Shown here: piece by piece, positions 8,979 through 20,276 of the stretch
Layout: each line of letters starts with the position of its first letter
How positions within the stretch are numbered: position 1 is the first letter of the stretch
From: JALHSW01 sp963720675
GTDB lineage: Bacteria; Actinomycetota; Acidimicrobiia; IMCC26256; PALSA-555
Assembly (NCBI GenBank): GCA_963720675.1
Contig: CAVRGH010000010.1
Coordinates: forward strand, 558,001-622,000
DNA length: 64,000 bases
Direction: 5' to 3'
Position numbers and translations under genes: made by a program
Notes under the pieces: generated by a model
The model's input: only the letters and a program-made list of their open reading frames with translations
The model's database searches: none
What the model was told of the DNA's origin: nothing

Positions 8979-11015
8979 CTAGCGCCGCGCTCGGAGCTCG
9001 CTGATGATCTTCGGCGCGAGCCACGCGGCCACGACACGTGACGAGTCGATGGTGAAGTGCACCCCGTCCGGGCGCAGGACCGGATCGAGCTCGCCTTCCG
9101 GGCGGTCTCGGAGCCATGTCGCGAGGTCGATCACGCGCAGCTCCGGCCGTTGGCGTTGCACGTCACGAACGATCTCGTTGAAGCGTGCCATGCGCGCGGG
9201 ATCGCTCGCGGGGTCGGGCTCGGCCGGTGCGGGTCGGATCGACCGGTCGACGTCGATGCGCGGGCTCGTCAGCCAGACCGGCGTGACCCCGCGGGCCAGG
9301 AAGAGGTCCACGGCCTCGAGCATCTCCCGCTCGAGGAACGCGTCGTAGACGGGGTCTCCCGGCGCCCGCCACTGATCGTCACCGGGGAGCCGACGGTCGG
9401 CGACGTCGAACGGTCCGAACATCACGACCGCTGCGTCCGGCGTTCCTTCATCCAGCATCTTGGGCCAGAGGGTCGCCCAGTCGGGACAGTCGCGCCCCGC
9501 GATGTCGACGACCCCGTGGGAACGGACGTCGCCGCCGCGGGTCAGGGAGCATCCCAACCCGGTGTCGCCCGCGACGACCGCGAGGCCGGGGTTCGAATCG
9601 GTCCACTGCGCGATACCGACCGCGGTCCGGAGCGCCGTCGAGTCCCCGAAGAACCCGATCCGAAACGGATCGGCGGCGGTACCGCTGCCCGAGCCCGCGG
9701 GCGCCGGCGCTCGGGAAGCCGCTGCGTCGACGACGCGCTGGGACGCCGCGAAGTCGGTCGCAGTCGGCTCCGGTGCGAGCGCCCCGAGCGACACGGCCGC
9801 GACGACGACCGCGGCAACCGCAGACGGGCCCATCACCCAGGCGACGCGGCCGGTCGGCCAGACGCCGCGCCGGATCGGCTGCTCGATCAGGAAGTACGAC
9901 GCGGTCGCCACGAGGATGGTCACTGTGGCCTGCACGCCTGCGAGCGCCAGGCCGTGGAGGCCCACGAGCTCGGCGTCGAGCCAGAGGATGATCGGCCAGT
10001 GGAAGAGGTAGACGCCGTACGAGATCCGACCGAGCCCGCGAAGGGGGGCCCACGACAGCACCGTCGCGACTCCACCGCGCGCCAGCGCGGCAGCGATCAG
10101 CGCGGCCGAGACGAACGCGAAGGCAGTAAGCCCGCCGTAGGACAGCCAGCCGCCGAGCTGCGTCGTGGCCGACAATGCGACGATCACGAAGAGTGCGAGC
10201 CACCCGAGCACCACCAGCGGAGGGCGGGCGCGTGTCCCGATCAGTCGTCGCGGGATCCCGCTGCACGCGAGGAGCCCGCCGACGAGGAGCTCGCCGGCCC
10301 GAGTCGGCAAGCTGTAGTACACGAAGTCGAAGGCACCGAAGCTTGCTGCGACCAGCGTGATGCAGACCGAGAGCACGATCCCGACGGCGAGCGTGCGGGC
10401 GAGCGATCGGCAGAAGGCCCGACCCCCGCCGGAGTGGCGCAGGACGACGACGGCGACGAGCGGGTACACGAGGTAGAACTGCTCTTCGATCGCCAGGCTC
10501 CAGAAGTGCTGCAACGGCGACGGCGCCTGGAACAGGTCCGCGTACGAGTGCCCGGAGAACAGGAAGCGCCAGTTCGCGACGTAACCGACCGCGGCGAGCG
10601 CATCCCCGCGCAACGAGTCCGGTGACCCGTCGAGCACCGTCACGCCGACGACCACCCCGAGCACGATCGCGACGAGCGCCGCCGGCAGGAGCCGGCGCAA
10701 GCGACGGGTCCAGAACCGCGCCAGGCCGATCGTGCGTCGACGGACCCCGTCGTCGAGCAGCAGGCGCGTGATCAGGAAACCCGAGAGCGTGAAGAACACC
10801 GAGACACCGAGGAAGCCGCCCTCGGCCCATCCGAACCCGGCATGGAACGCGAAGACGAGGATCACCGCGAGCGCCCGGATGCCGTCGAGCGCCGGGAAGT
10901 ACACCCGGGGGTTCGGTGCCTCCTGCTCGGACCGAGTCGCCGGGCCTGCGGGCGCCTCCGCGGCGGGTTGGATCGCGGTCGGGGTGCGCGTCACGTCGCT
11001 GTCGACTCCGGCCAC
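8979..11015 (-). CDS. acyltransferase-3 / SGNH fusion, second copy
   Basis: A 678-residue paralogue of the acyltransferase/SGNH protein at 6127-8112. The N-terminus has ALDGIRALAVILVFAFHAG with the catalytic His, GFLGVSVFFTLSGFLIT, and HFWSLAIEEQFYLVYP; the membrane part ends near residue 400. After a linker the SGNH domain shows IGFFGDSTALRT and RPDGVHFTIDSSR. A Cys pair in the SGNH domain (LGCSLT and GRDCPDW) suggests an extracellular disulfide. The GTG start sits 7 nt behind TAGGCT. It is the promoter-proximal gene of the three-gene acylation cluster. Confidence 0.87.
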   Translation of the reverse strand: MAGVDSDVTRTPTAIQPAAEAPAGPATRSEQEAPNPRVYFPALDGIRALAVILVFAFHAGFGWAEGGFLGVSVFFTLSGFLITRLLLDDGVRRRTIGLARFWTRRLRRLLPAALVAIVLGVVVGVTVLDGSPDSLRGDALAAVGYVANWRFLFSGHSYADLFQAPSPLQHFWSLAIEEQFYLVYPLVAVVVLRHSGGGRAFCRSLARTLAVGIVLSVCITLVAASFGAFDFVYYSLPTRAGELLVGGLLACSGIPRRLIGTRARPPLVVLGWLALFVIVALSATTQLGGWLSYGGLTAFAFVSAALIAAALARGGVATVLSWAPLRGLGRISYGVYLFHWPIILWLDAELVGLHGLALAGVQATVTILVATASYFLIEQPIRRGVWPTGRVAWVMGPSAVAAVVVAAVSLGALAPEPTATDFAASQRVVDAAASRAPAPAGSGSGTAADPFRIGFFGDSTALRTAVGIAQWTDSNPGLAVVAGDTGLGCSLTRGGDVRSHGVVDIAGRDCPDWATLWPKMLDEGTPDAAVVMFGPFDVADRRLPGDDQWRAPGDPVYDAFLEREMLEAVDLFLARGVTPVWLTSPRIDVDRSIRPAPAEPDPASDPARMARFNEIVRDVQRQRPELRVIDLATWLRDRPEGELDPVLRPDGVHFTIDSSRVVAAWLAPKIISELRARR

Positions 11016-11022
11016 CCATCGA

Positions 11023-11028
11023 AGCCTA
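11023..11028 (-). promoter_or_regulatory. -10 box of the acylation cluster
   Basis: TAGGCT on the minus strand, 7 nt before the GTG at 11015. It is the likely promoter for all three leftward acyltransferase/SGNH genes. Confidence 0.45.
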
Positions 11029-11087
11029 GGTGAGGCGATGTCGCGGAACCTTGCAGGTGCACCGACCGCCGGCAGCGTGGTCCCTTG

Positions 11088-11093
11088 TACGCT
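11088..11093 (+). promoter_or_regulatory. -10 box of the peptidase gene
   Basis: TACGCT lies 8 nt before the GTG at 11102. It supports the GTG as start, because longer reading-frame extensions upstream have no conserved sequence. Confidence 0.4.
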
Positions 11094-11101
11094 CCTCGCT
11101 C

Positions 11102-12688
11102 GTGACCCGCGCCCCGGAGCAGCTCGTCGCCGACCTCGAGGCCCAGCTCCGCCCGCTCGAGCTCGAGCTCGCCCGGGCGTGGTGGGAGTCGAACACCGAC
11201 GCGTCGCCCGCGGCCGACGCGCGACGCTCGGCAGCAGACATCGCCCGCCGCGAAGCGCTGTCGGATCCGGAGGTGTTCGCCGAGCTGCGCGCGGCCCGGG
11301 AGACCGAAGGTCTCGACCCGCTGCTCCGACGGCAGCTCGACGTGCTGTTCGACCTGTTCGCCCCGAACCAGCTCCCCGAAGACCTCCGCCGGCGCCTCGT
11401 CGAGGGAGAGACCGCGATCGAGGCGATCTTCAACACCTTCCGCGGCACGCTCGACGGTGAGGAGGTCGACGACAACACGATCCTCGGCATCCTCCGCACG
11501 AGTGACGACTCCGGGCGGCGTCGGAAGGCTTGGGAGACCTCGAAGCAGATCGGGGCCGAGGTCGCCGACCAGGTGCGTGAGCTCGCCCGCGTCCGCAACG
11601 AGGCGGCGCGCGCGCTCGGCTACCGCGACCACTTCGCGCTGGCACTGGCGACGACGGAGCTCGACGAGGACCGTCTGCTCGCGACGCTCGACGAGGTCGA
11701 CCGGTACACCGCGGCTCCGTTCACCGAGTGGAAGGCCCGCAGCGACGCGAAGCTGGCCGAGCGTTTCGGGTGCGCGGCCGAGGAGCTGCGGCCCTGGCAC
11801 CTCGACGAGCCGTTCTTCCAGGATCCACCCGCGACCAGTGCGGTCGACCTCGACGCCGTCTTCGCCGGACGCGACCTCGAGGCGCTCACCCTGCGTACGT
11901 ACGACGGGATCGGCCTCGACGTCCGCACCGTGCTCGCGAACAGCGACCTGCTCGCCCGCCCGGGCAAGAGCCAGCACGCGTTCTGCATCGACATGGACCG
12001 TGAGGGCGACGTCCGGGTCCTCTGCAACGTGCAGCCGAACGAGCGCTGGGCCGACACGATGCTGCACGAGTTCGGGCACGGCATCTACGACCGCGAGGTG
12101 CGCAGCGAAGTGCCGTGGCTGCTGCGCGGCGCGGCGCATGCGCTCACCACCGAAGGCATCGCAATGATGTTCGGGCGCCTGGTGCGCGACCCCGACTGGC
12201 TCGGCCAGGTCGTCGGGCTCGACGCCGAGGAGCTCGACGCCCTCGCGCCGCAGCTCGCAGAGGCCCGCCGGGCCGCGCTCCTCGTCTTCGCCCGGTGGGT
12301 GCTGGTGGTCACCCACTTCGAGCACGCGTTCTACGCCGACCCCGAGCGCGACCTCGACACCCTCTGGTGGGACCTCGTCGAGCGGTACCAGCTCGTCCGC
12401 CGGCCCGACGGCCGCCACGCGCCCGACTGGGCGTCGAAGATCCACCTCGCGGTCGTGCCCGTCTATTACCAGAACTACCTGTACGGGGAGCTCGTCGCGT
12501 CACAGCTCGACGCCACGCTGCGCTCGCGCGCCGGAGGCATCGTGGATCGCGCCGAGGTCGGGCGGTTTCTCGTGGACGAGTTCTTCGCGCCGGGCGCGAC
12601 GTTGCGCTGGGACGAGCTCGTCGAGCAGGCCACCGGCGAGCCGCTCACCGCGATGCACCTCGCCCGCCAGCTGACCGCCACGGCCTGA
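11102..12688 (+). CDS. M2/M3-like zinc metallopeptidase
   Basis: A 528-residue cytoplasmic zinc peptidase. The zinc site is HEFGH in TMLHEFGHGIYDREV, and a downstream glutamate lies in HALTTEGIAMMFG, the order used by gluzincins such as oligopeptidases (M3) and angiotensin-converting enzyme (M2). Upstream helical segments (FNTFRGTLDGEEVDDN, GYRDHFALALATTELDE) and the late VVPVYYQNYLYGELVASQL fit that fold. There is no signal peptide. It probably degrades peptides in the cytoplasm. I cannot decide between M2-type and M3-type by eye. It diverges from the acylation cluster. Confidence 0.8.
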   Translation: MTRAPEQLVADLEAQLRPLELELARAWWESNTDASPAADARRSAADIARREALSDPEVFAELRAARETEGLDPLLRRQLDVLFDLFAPNQLPEDLRRRLVEGETAIEAIFNTFRGTLDGEEVDDNTILGILRTSDDSGRRRKAWETSKQIGAEVADQVRELARVRNEAARALGYRDHFALALATTELDEDRLLATLDEVDRYTAAPFTEWKARSDAKLAERFGCAAEELRPWHLDEPFFQDPPATSAVDLDAVFAGRDLEALTLRTYDGIGLDVRTVLANSDLLARPGKSQHAFCIDMDREGDVRVLCNVQPNERWADTMLHEFGHGIYDREVRSEVPWLLRGAAHALTTEGIAMMFGRLVRDPDWLGQVVGLDAEELDALAPQLAEARRAALLVFARWVLVVTHFEHAFYADPERDLDTLWWDLVERYQLVRRPDGRHAPDWASKIHLAVVPVYYQNYLYGELVASQLDATLRSRAGGIVDRAEVGRFLVDEFFAPGATLRWDELVEQATGEPLTAMHLARQLTATA

Positions 12689-12785
12689 TTCCACGGATCT
12701 GGGTCTCTCAACCCCGAGAGGAAGGTGGAGGGACGCAGTGGCCTCGCATCGACGCCGCCCTCGAATCTCTGGGAGGGTGACGGAG

Positions 12786-14417
12786 ATGGAGTTCAACCTC
12801 GCAGACCTGTGGGAGAAGGTCGTGGACGCGGTGCCCGAGCGCGAAGCGTTCGTGACCGTCGATCGGCGGCTCACCTACGCAGCAGCCGACGAGCGCGCCA
12901 CCCGTCTCGCCCATGCCCTCGCGGCCCGCGGCGTCGGGGCCGGCGACCATGTCGCGCTCTATCTGTACAACGGGACCGAGTACCTCGAGGCGATGCTCGC
13001 GGCGTTCAAGCTCCGAGCCGTCCCGGTGAACGTCAACTACCGCTACGTCGAAGACGAGCTCCGCTACCTGTTGGACGACAGCAACGCAAAGGCCGTCGTC
13101 TTCCACCGCGAGTTCGCGCCCAAGCTCACCGCGATCCGCACCGATCTCCCCCGGCTCGCCGGCTATCTCGCGGTCGACGACGGGTCGGACGCAGATCTCG
13201 CGCCGCTCGACGGGACCGACTACGAGACAGCCCTCGCCGACGCGTCAGCGAAGCGCGACTTCGAGCCCCGCTCCGCCGACGACCACTACATCCTCTACAC
13301 GGGCGGCACGACCGGGATGCCCAAGGGCGTCGTGTGGCGTCACGAGGACATCTTCTTCGCCGCCTTGGGTGGAGGTGGAGTCGGCAACCCGATCTCGGCT
13401 CCCGACGAGATCGGCGAGCGGGCCGTGCAGGGCAGCACCCGGTGCCTGCCTGCGTGCCCCTTCATGCACGGCACCGCGCACTGGATGGCCCTCTCGGTCC
13501 TCTTCAACGGCGGCTGCGTCGTGATCGACACCGACCGCCACATGGATCCCGCGCACATCTGGGGGCTCGTCGCCACCGAGCACGTCACCTTCTTGATCAT
13601 CGTGGGCGACGCGATGGGACGACCGCTGGTCGAGGCGATCGAGCACCTCGACCCGAGCGTCGACATCTCGGGCCTCGCGATCCTGCTCTCGGGCGGTGCG
13701 ATCCTCTCGCCGTCGGTCAAGCGCGAGCTTGCAGCGCGGCTCCCGAACACGATGGTGATCGATGGGATCGGGTCGTCGGAGACCGGCGGCCAGGGCCAGA
13801 TGACGGTCGAGGCAGACGGCGAGATCTCCTCGCAGCCGCGCTTCGCGATGACCGAAGAGAACACCGTCCTCGACGACGACCTCCAGCCGGCCGCGGTCGG
13901 CGTGGTCGGGAAGCTCGCGCGTCGCGGCCACATCCCCCTCGGTTACTACAACGATCCCGAGAAGACGGCAGCCACCTTCCCCATCGTCGACGGTGAGCGA
14001 TGGTCCGTCCCGGGTGACCATGCACGCATCGAGCCCGACGGAACGATCACCGTGCTCGGCCGCGGATCCGTCTCGATCAACACCGGTGGCGAGAAGGTCT
14101 ACCCCGAAGAGGTCGAGGGAGCGCTCAAGGGCCACGACGCGGTGTTCGACGCGGTCGTCGTCGGCGTGCCCGATACTCGCTGGGGCGAGCGGGTCGTCGC
14201 GGTCGTGCAGGCGCGCGACGACATCGAGCAGCCGTCGTTCGAGGACCTCGACCGCCGGGTGCGCACGGCGATCGCCGGGTACAAGGCTCCGCGCGACGTC
14301 GTGTTCGTCGACGCCATCGTGCGTTCGCCGTCCGGGAAACCCGACTACCGGTGGGCCAAGACCATCGCGATGCAGCGGCTGCTCCCGGGCGATCCGAGCA
14401 CGATTCCCGCACCCTGA
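12786..14417 (+). CDS. FadD19-like fatty/steroid acyl-CoA synthetase
   Basis: AMP-forming ligase of 543 residues that activates a carboxylic acid to its CoA ester. Motifs are YILYTGGTTGMPKGVVWRHED (P-loop), DGIGSSETGG, YYNDPEKTAATF, VPGDHARIEPDG, LGRGSVSINTGGEKVYPEE and the catalytic lysine in SPSGKPDYRWAK. The phrases PKGVVWRHED and SGKPDYRWAK closely match my memory of mycobacterial FadD19, which activates the C8 side chain of sterols. GGGAGG lies 9 nt before the ATG at 12786, better than the GTG that directly abuts it at 12777. Real substrate is unproven, but two P450s and a CoA-transferase lie nearby. Confidence 0.85.
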   Translation: MEFNLADLWEKVVDAVPEREAFVTVDRRLTYAAADERATRLAHALAARGVGAGDHVALYLYNGTEYLEAMLAAFKLRAVPVNVNYRYVEDELRYLLDDSNAKAVVFHREFAPKLTAIRTDLPRLAGYLAVDDGSDADLAPLDGTDYETALADASAKRDFEPRSADDHYILYTGGTTGMPKGVVWRHEDIFFAALGGGGVGNPISAPDEIGERAVQGSTRCLPACPFMHGTAHWMALSVLFNGGCVVIDTDRHMDPAHIWGLVATEHVTFLIIVGDAMGRPLVEAIEHLDPSVDISGLAILLSGGAILSPSVKRELAARLPNTMVIDGIGSSETGGQGQMTVEADGEISSQPRFAMTEENTVLDDDLQPAAVGVVGKLARRGHIPLGYYNDPEKTAATFPIVDGERWSVPGDHARIEPDGTITVLGRGSVSINTGGEKVYPEEVEGALKGHDAVFDAVVVGVPDTRWGERVVAVVQARDDIEQPSFEDLDRRVRTAIAGYKAPRDVVFVDAIVRSPSGKPDYRWAKTIAMQRLLPGDPSTIPAP

Positions 14418-14436
14418 CGGAGCCGGCGCCGACGGG

Positions 14437-16131
14437 TCACGGCACCGACAGCGGTCCCGGTTCGCGCGCCGCGTGCACGCGGGCGTGGGCAACCGCCGCG
14501 TCGAAGTCGGTGAACAGGTGGTTCTGGTGCGCGAGCTCGTCGAGGGCCCCGACGGCCTGCAGCACCTTCAGGTGCTCGGGGCGCGGGCCCTTCAGGAGAA
14601 CGGTCACGTGACGGGCCTCGAGCTCGCGCACGATCTCGCCGAGCGCCTGCGCGCCCGTGGCGTCGAGCACCTGGAGGCTGGGGAGCCGCAGGATGATCAC
14701 TCGCACGTCGCTCACCGCGGTCAGCTCGTGCAAGAAGCGTTGCGCGGCACCGAAGAACAAGGCTCCGTCGAGCCGATAGACGAGGATCCGCTCGTGGAGC
14801 AGCTCGGTCTCTGTCTCCGCATCCACCTCGTGCACGGGCGGGAGCGCTTCGGACACCGCGGTGGCGTTTCGGGCCACGTTCCGCAGCGCGAGCACCGCCG
14901 CGACCGCGACCCCGATCTCCACCGCGACGATCAGGTCGAAGACGATCGTGGCGCCGGCGGTGAGCACGAGGACGGCGGCATCGCCCCGAGTCGACCGCAG
15001 CACCGAGCGCACGTTCACGAACTCGACCATGCGCACCGCTGTCACCATCAACACGCCGGCAAGAGCAGCCAGCGGGATCTTCGAGACCAGTCCCCCGCCG
15101 ACGAAGACCACCAGCACGAGCACGAGCGCATGGACGATCGCCGCGACGCGGGTACGTGCGCCGGCTCGCGCGTTCACGGCGGTACGTGCGATCGCGCCCG
15201 TCGCGGGCATCCCGCCGAAGAGCGGAGACACCACGTTGGCCAGGCCCTGGCCGAAGAGCTCGCGGTTGGGATCGTGGGGCGCGGCGTCGGTCATCCCGTC
15301 GGCGACCTTCGCCGAGAGCAGGCTCTCGATCGCCGCGAGCGCGGCCACGGCGAACGCGGCCCCTGCCAGATCCGAGATCGCCGGTCCGGAGAGGTCGGGG
15401 AGCGAGGGCAGCGGGAGCGACCCGGGCAGGGCGCCGATGCGCGCCACGTCGAGGCCCGCGATCTCGGCCACCACCGTCGAGACGACGACCGCGATGAGCG
15501 AGCCGGGGATGGACCGGTGGATTCGCGGTGCGGCCACCATGATCAGCGCGACGAGCACCACGAGGCCGAGCGCAGCCACGTCGAGCGCGCCGAATGCGTC
15601 GAGCACGGCTTGTCCCGCGACGACGATGGTCTTGTCGCCGTCGGACTTCGGCACCCCGAGCGCGGCGGGCACCTGCTGGAGGAAGATGATCACTGCGATG
15701 CCGATGGTGAAACCCTCGATGACCGGCCACGGGATGTAGGCGAGGTAGCCGCCGAGGCGCGCGAGCGCACCGAGCAGGATCAGACCGCCGGCCAAGATGC
15801 CCACCACGAAGACCGCGTCCCGCCCGTACTGGGCAACGATCGGGACGAGGACGACCGTCATCGCCCCGGTCGGACCCGAGACCTGTACGTTCGAACCGCC
15901 GAAGATCCCGGCGACCAGCCCGGCGACGATCGCGGTGATCAGTCCGGCTTCGGCCCCGAGGCCGGTGGTGATCCCGAACGCGAGTGCCAGGGGCAGTGCA
16001 ACGACGCCGACGGTGACCCCGGCGACGATGTCGCTCCGCCACGACCGCGAGAACCCGGCATAGTCGGCGCGTCGCGGAAGGAGCGCGCCGACGCGATCGA
16101 CGCCGCTCGCCACCCAGGTGCGTGGGCTCAC
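14437..16131 (-). CDS. SulP-family anion transporter with STAS domain
   Basis: A 564-residue permease of the SulP/SLC26 family, moving sulfate, bicarbonate or another anion across the membrane. The N-terminus has DIVAGVTVGVVALPLALAFG and the family signature NVQVSGPTGAMTVVLVPIV, followed by about 10-12 helices. A C-terminal STAS domain covers the last 120 residues (ILRLPSLQVLDATGAQAL). The GTG start overlaps the stop of the ArsR gene (GTGA), so the transporter is made with that regulator and is probably its target. The ion cannot be told from the sequence. The gene ends 19 nt from the convergent acyl-CoA synthetase. Confidence 0.9.
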   Translation of the reverse strand: MSPRTWVASGVDRVGALLPRRADYAGFSRSWRSDIVAGVTVGVVALPLALAFGITTGLGAEAGLITAIVAGLVAGIFGGSNVQVSGPTGAMTVVLVPIVAQYGRDAVFVVGILAGGLILLGALARLGGYLAYIPWPVIEGFTIGIAVIIFLQQVPAALGVPKSDGDKTIVVAGQAVLDAFGALDVAALGLVVLVALIMVAAPRIHRSIPGSLIAVVVSTVVAEIAGLDVARIGALPGSLPLPSLPDLSGPAISDLAGAAFAVAALAAIESLLSAKVADGMTDAAPHDPNRELFGQGLANVVSPLFGGMPATGAIARTAVNARAGARTRVAAIVHALVLVLVVFVGGGLVSKIPLAALAGVLMVTAVRMVEFVNVRSVLRSTRGDAAVLVLTAGATIVFDLIVAVEIGVAVAAVLALRNVARNATAVSEALPPVHEVDAETETELLHERILVYRLDGALFFGAAQRFLHELTAVSDVRVIILRLPSLQVLDATGAQALGEIVRELEARHVTVLLKGPRPEHLKVLQAVGALDELAHQNHLFTDFDAAVAHARVHAAREPGPLSVP

Positions 16132-16490
16132 CGCGAGCTGCCGGCCGCACGCAGGTCGGCGAGCAGGTCTTGGGTCTCGGCGAGCGACCTGATGAGCACC
16201 TGCTTGGCCGCCGCGAGCAGCTTCACGAGCTGCGGGTCCCGGATCGCGTAGAAGACCGACGAGCCCTGCTTCCGCGTCGTCACCAGGCCCGCGTGACGGA
16301 GCACGCCGAGCTGCTGCGAGAGGTGCGGGGGCTCGATGCCGACGAGCGGCTGCATCTCCCCCACCGAGCGCTCGCCGTCGGCGAGGAGCTCGAGGATCCG
16401 GATCCGAGCCGGGTGCGCGAGCGCCTTGAACAGCTCGGCCTTGAGCTCCGAGATCGGCACGTTGAGCGCCGTGGTCGCCTGCTTGCCCAC
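16128..16490 (-). CDS. ArsR/SmtB-family winged-helix repressor
   Basis: A 120-residue winged-helix regulator: LFKALAHPARIRILELLADG, then GERSVGEMQPLVGIEPPHLSQQLGVLRHAGLV as the recognition helix, and TRKQGSSVFYAIRDPQLV as the wing. There is no CxC metal site of the ArsR/CadC kind, so the signal may not be a metal. The start is GTG with CCGGAGG five nt upstream; longer in-frame starts up to about 16600 would run through the divergent promoter. It is cotranscribed with SulP and faces the thioredoxin-domain gene across a dyad. Confidence 0.85.
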   Translation of the reverse strand: MGKQATTALNVPISELKAELFKALAHPARIRILELLADGERSVGEMQPLVGIEPPHLSQQLGVLRHAGLVTTRKQGSSVFYAIRDPQLVKLLAAAKQVLIRSLAETQDLLADLRAAGSSR

Positions 16491-16538
16491 CTGGGCCTCC
16501 GGTCCTCGATCTTCGGCTTCGCTCGCGTCTTCTCTGTA

Positions 16539-16552
16539 TGCGAAGTTTCGCA
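16539..16552. promoter_or_regulatory. dyad operator TGCGAAgtTTCGCA
   Basis: A perfect 6-bp inverted repeat with a 2-nt centre, in the divergent intergenic region between the ArsR/SulP operon and the thioredoxin-domain gene. Its symmetry and place fit the operator of a dimeric ArsR repressor. Nearby AT-rich sequence (TAATAGTAATGG) could hold promoter elements, unusual for this GC-rich DNA. Confidence 0.55.
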
Positions 16553-16607
16553 AGTAATAGTAATGGAAGGTCTGATCGCCCCACGAATCGCTGGGCATGA
16601 TGAGGTG

Positions 16608-18629
<2,022 letters not shown>

Positions 18630-18636
18630 GAACAGC

Positions 18637-18682
18637 TTTGGCGTCAGCATCGGGTGCCTGAGACACCGCTGCTGACGCCAAA
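18637..18682. terminator. 13-bp hairpin, bidirectional terminator
   Basis: TTTGGCGTCAGCA and its exact complement TGCTGACGCCAAA flank a 20-nt centre that itself holds GGTG/CACC. The hairpin sits 8 nt after the stop of the thioredoxin-domain gene and 26 nt before the end of the convergent gene. The flanking T and A runs fit termination in both directions. Confidence 0.8.
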
Positions 18683-18707
18683 ACCCCGCTCGGCGGGTGG
18701 TGCGGGG

Positions 18708-19373
18708 CTACTTGGGGGGCTGGAGGCCGTCGGCCAGGTGCTCGGCCATGGCCCAGCCGTAGGCGATCATCGCCTCGCCCTTGGCGGGGTCGACGACACC
18801 GACGAGCTCGGTGGCCGCCTTGCCGCCCAGCTTCACGTGGCGAGCGTCGAAGACCGGCTCGGTCCCCTTGCCCTTCTTCACGCGGAACGCACGGTCGTCG
18901 TAGCGGGCGTCGCAGCCGAACCGACGGGCGAGACGCCGGCCCCAGGCCCGCTCCTCGCCGTTCGGGTCGTACTTGGGACGCGGGCAGACGTCGACGAGCG
19001 CGGTGAGCTGCGAGTACGCGGCGGGATGCGCGATTCGACCGGCGACGAGGACGTCCTCGTCGGGGAACGAGATCGCTGCCCGGCGGTACAGCTCGCCGAC
19101 GAGCCCCTCGAGCGAGGCGCGGGCGCTCTTGCCCTTCCGGACGGCACCGAGACCCCAGAGGATGCAGGGGGTGCCACCGACGCGCTCGAGCGAGCCGAAG
19201 AGGAAGCCTTGGAGCTCCTCGTCCTCGCTGCAGATCGTCACCAGGGGGAACTGCTCCACCGCGGTGTCGAGGTGCGAATCGGCCAACGGGAGGCCGACCG
19301 TCTGGACGAACTGGCCGAGCTCATCGAGCTCAGCCGGCTTGAGCGAGATTGAATCGCGAGATTCGACCGCCAT
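18708..19373 (-). CDS. conserved-looking protein of unknown function
   Basis: A 221-residue soluble protein that I do not recognise. It begins MAVESRDSISLKPAELDELGQF and includes FPLVTICSEDEELQGFLFGSL, GGTPCILWGLGAVRKG, and a basic stretch RVKKGKGTEPVF. No signal peptide or membrane segment is present. The start is the ATG at 19373; an upstream GTG directly abuts GGAGG and is unlikely. It is in line with ppk2 upstream (66 nt gap), so the two may share a message. The first codons hold a short inverted repeat GAATCgcgaGATTC. Confidence 0.6.
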   Translation of the reverse strand: MAVESRDSISLKPAELDELGQFVQTVGLPLADSHLDTAVEQFPLVTICSEDEELQGFLFGSLERVGGTPCILWGLGAVRKGKSARASLEGLVGELYRRAAISFPDEDVLVAGRIAHPAAYSQLTALVDVCPRPKYDPNGEERAWGRRLARRFGCDARYDDRAFRVKKGKGTEPVFDARHVKLGGKAATELVGVVDPAKGEAMIAYGWAMAEHLADGLQPPK

Positions 19374-19439
19374 GAGACGTCCATTGTTGCCGATCCGACC
19401 CACCTCCGGCCAGTCGGCATCACGAGCCTCACGCGGCCC

Positions 19440-20252
19440 CTACTCCACCGTGATCCCGCGGAGGGTCGGGTCGGCGTCGGGGACCTTCGGATCGAGGTCC
19501 CGCAGGGTCGTCACGAGCAAGGTGGAGACGGCGACGTCCCGCACCCACTTCCGGTCCGCCGGCACCACGTGCCACGGCGCGGGGTCCGTCGAGGTCTCGG
19601 TGAGTGCCTCTTCGTAGGCCCGCTGGTAGTCGTCCCAGTGCTTGCGGACGTCGAGATCGCCCTCGTTGAACTTCCAGTTCTTCCCGGGTTCCGCCAGCCG
19701 GGCCTGGAGGCGCTCCCGCTGCTCGTCCTTCGAGAGGTGCAGGAACACCTTCACGATCGTCGTGCCCTCGTCGACGAGCATCCGCTCGAACTCCCGGATG
19801 TGCCGGTACCGGAGTCGGCACTGGTCGTGGTCGACGGCCCCGAACATCCGGGCGGCCACGACGTCCTCGTAGTGCGAACGGTTGAAGACCCCCAGGTGCC
19901 CACGGTCCGGGCACACCCGGTGCACGCGCCAGAGGTAGTCGTGGTCGAGCTCGGCATCGCTCGGCGCCTTGAACGAAGCGACCTGGCACCCCTGCGGGTT
20001 CAGCCCGGAGAGCACCCGGCGGATCGTGCCGTCCTTCCCCGCCGCGTCCATCCCCTGCAGCACGAGCAGCACCGAGCGCGAGCCCTCGGCCCAGAGTCGC
20101 TGGTGGAGCTCGTCGAGGTCCTGGCTCAGGTCCTCCAGCACGTCGCGCGATGCGTCCTTCCCCTCGATCCCGAGCGTGTCACGCGTGTCGCGGCCGTCGA
20201 GGCCCGCCGCCTCACCCGGTTCGACTCGCAGCCGCTCGACCAGCTTGTTCAT
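19440..20252 (-). CDS. ppk2: polyphosphate kinase 2 family protein
   Basis: PPK2-type phosphotransferase of 270 residues that uses polyphosphate to phosphorylate nucleotides. It has the Walker A motif LQGMDAAGKDGTIRR, FKAPSDAELDHDYLWRVH, the Walker B NRSHYEDV, and the lid RLAEPGKNWKFN, followed by DDYQRAYEEAL and WHVVPADRKW. A single-domain protein of this length fits class I or III rather than the two-domain class II. Nucleotide preference cannot be told by eye. The ATG is preceded by GGTGGG. Confidence 0.9.
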   Translation of the reverse strand: MNKLVERLRVEPGEAAGLDGRDTRDTLGIEGKDASRDVLEDLSQDLDELHQRLWAEGSRSVLLVLQGMDAAGKDGTIRRVLSGLNPQGCQVASFKAPSDAELDHDYLWRVHRVCPDRGHLGVFNRSHYEDVVAARMFGAVDHDQCRLRYRHIREFERMLVDEGTTIVKVFLHLSKDEQRERLQARLAEPGKNWKFNEGDLDVRKHWDDYQRAYEEALTETSTDPAPWHVVPADRKWVRDVAVSTLLVTTLRDLDPKVPDADPTLRGITVE

Positions 20253-20276
20253 GTCCCACCGCCCGTCGCCATCACG

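Noticed and set aside
14345..16251. Long plus- and minus-strand frames over the SulP gene
   Set aside because: Shadows of the transporter, whose frame has clear membrane helices and a STAS domain.
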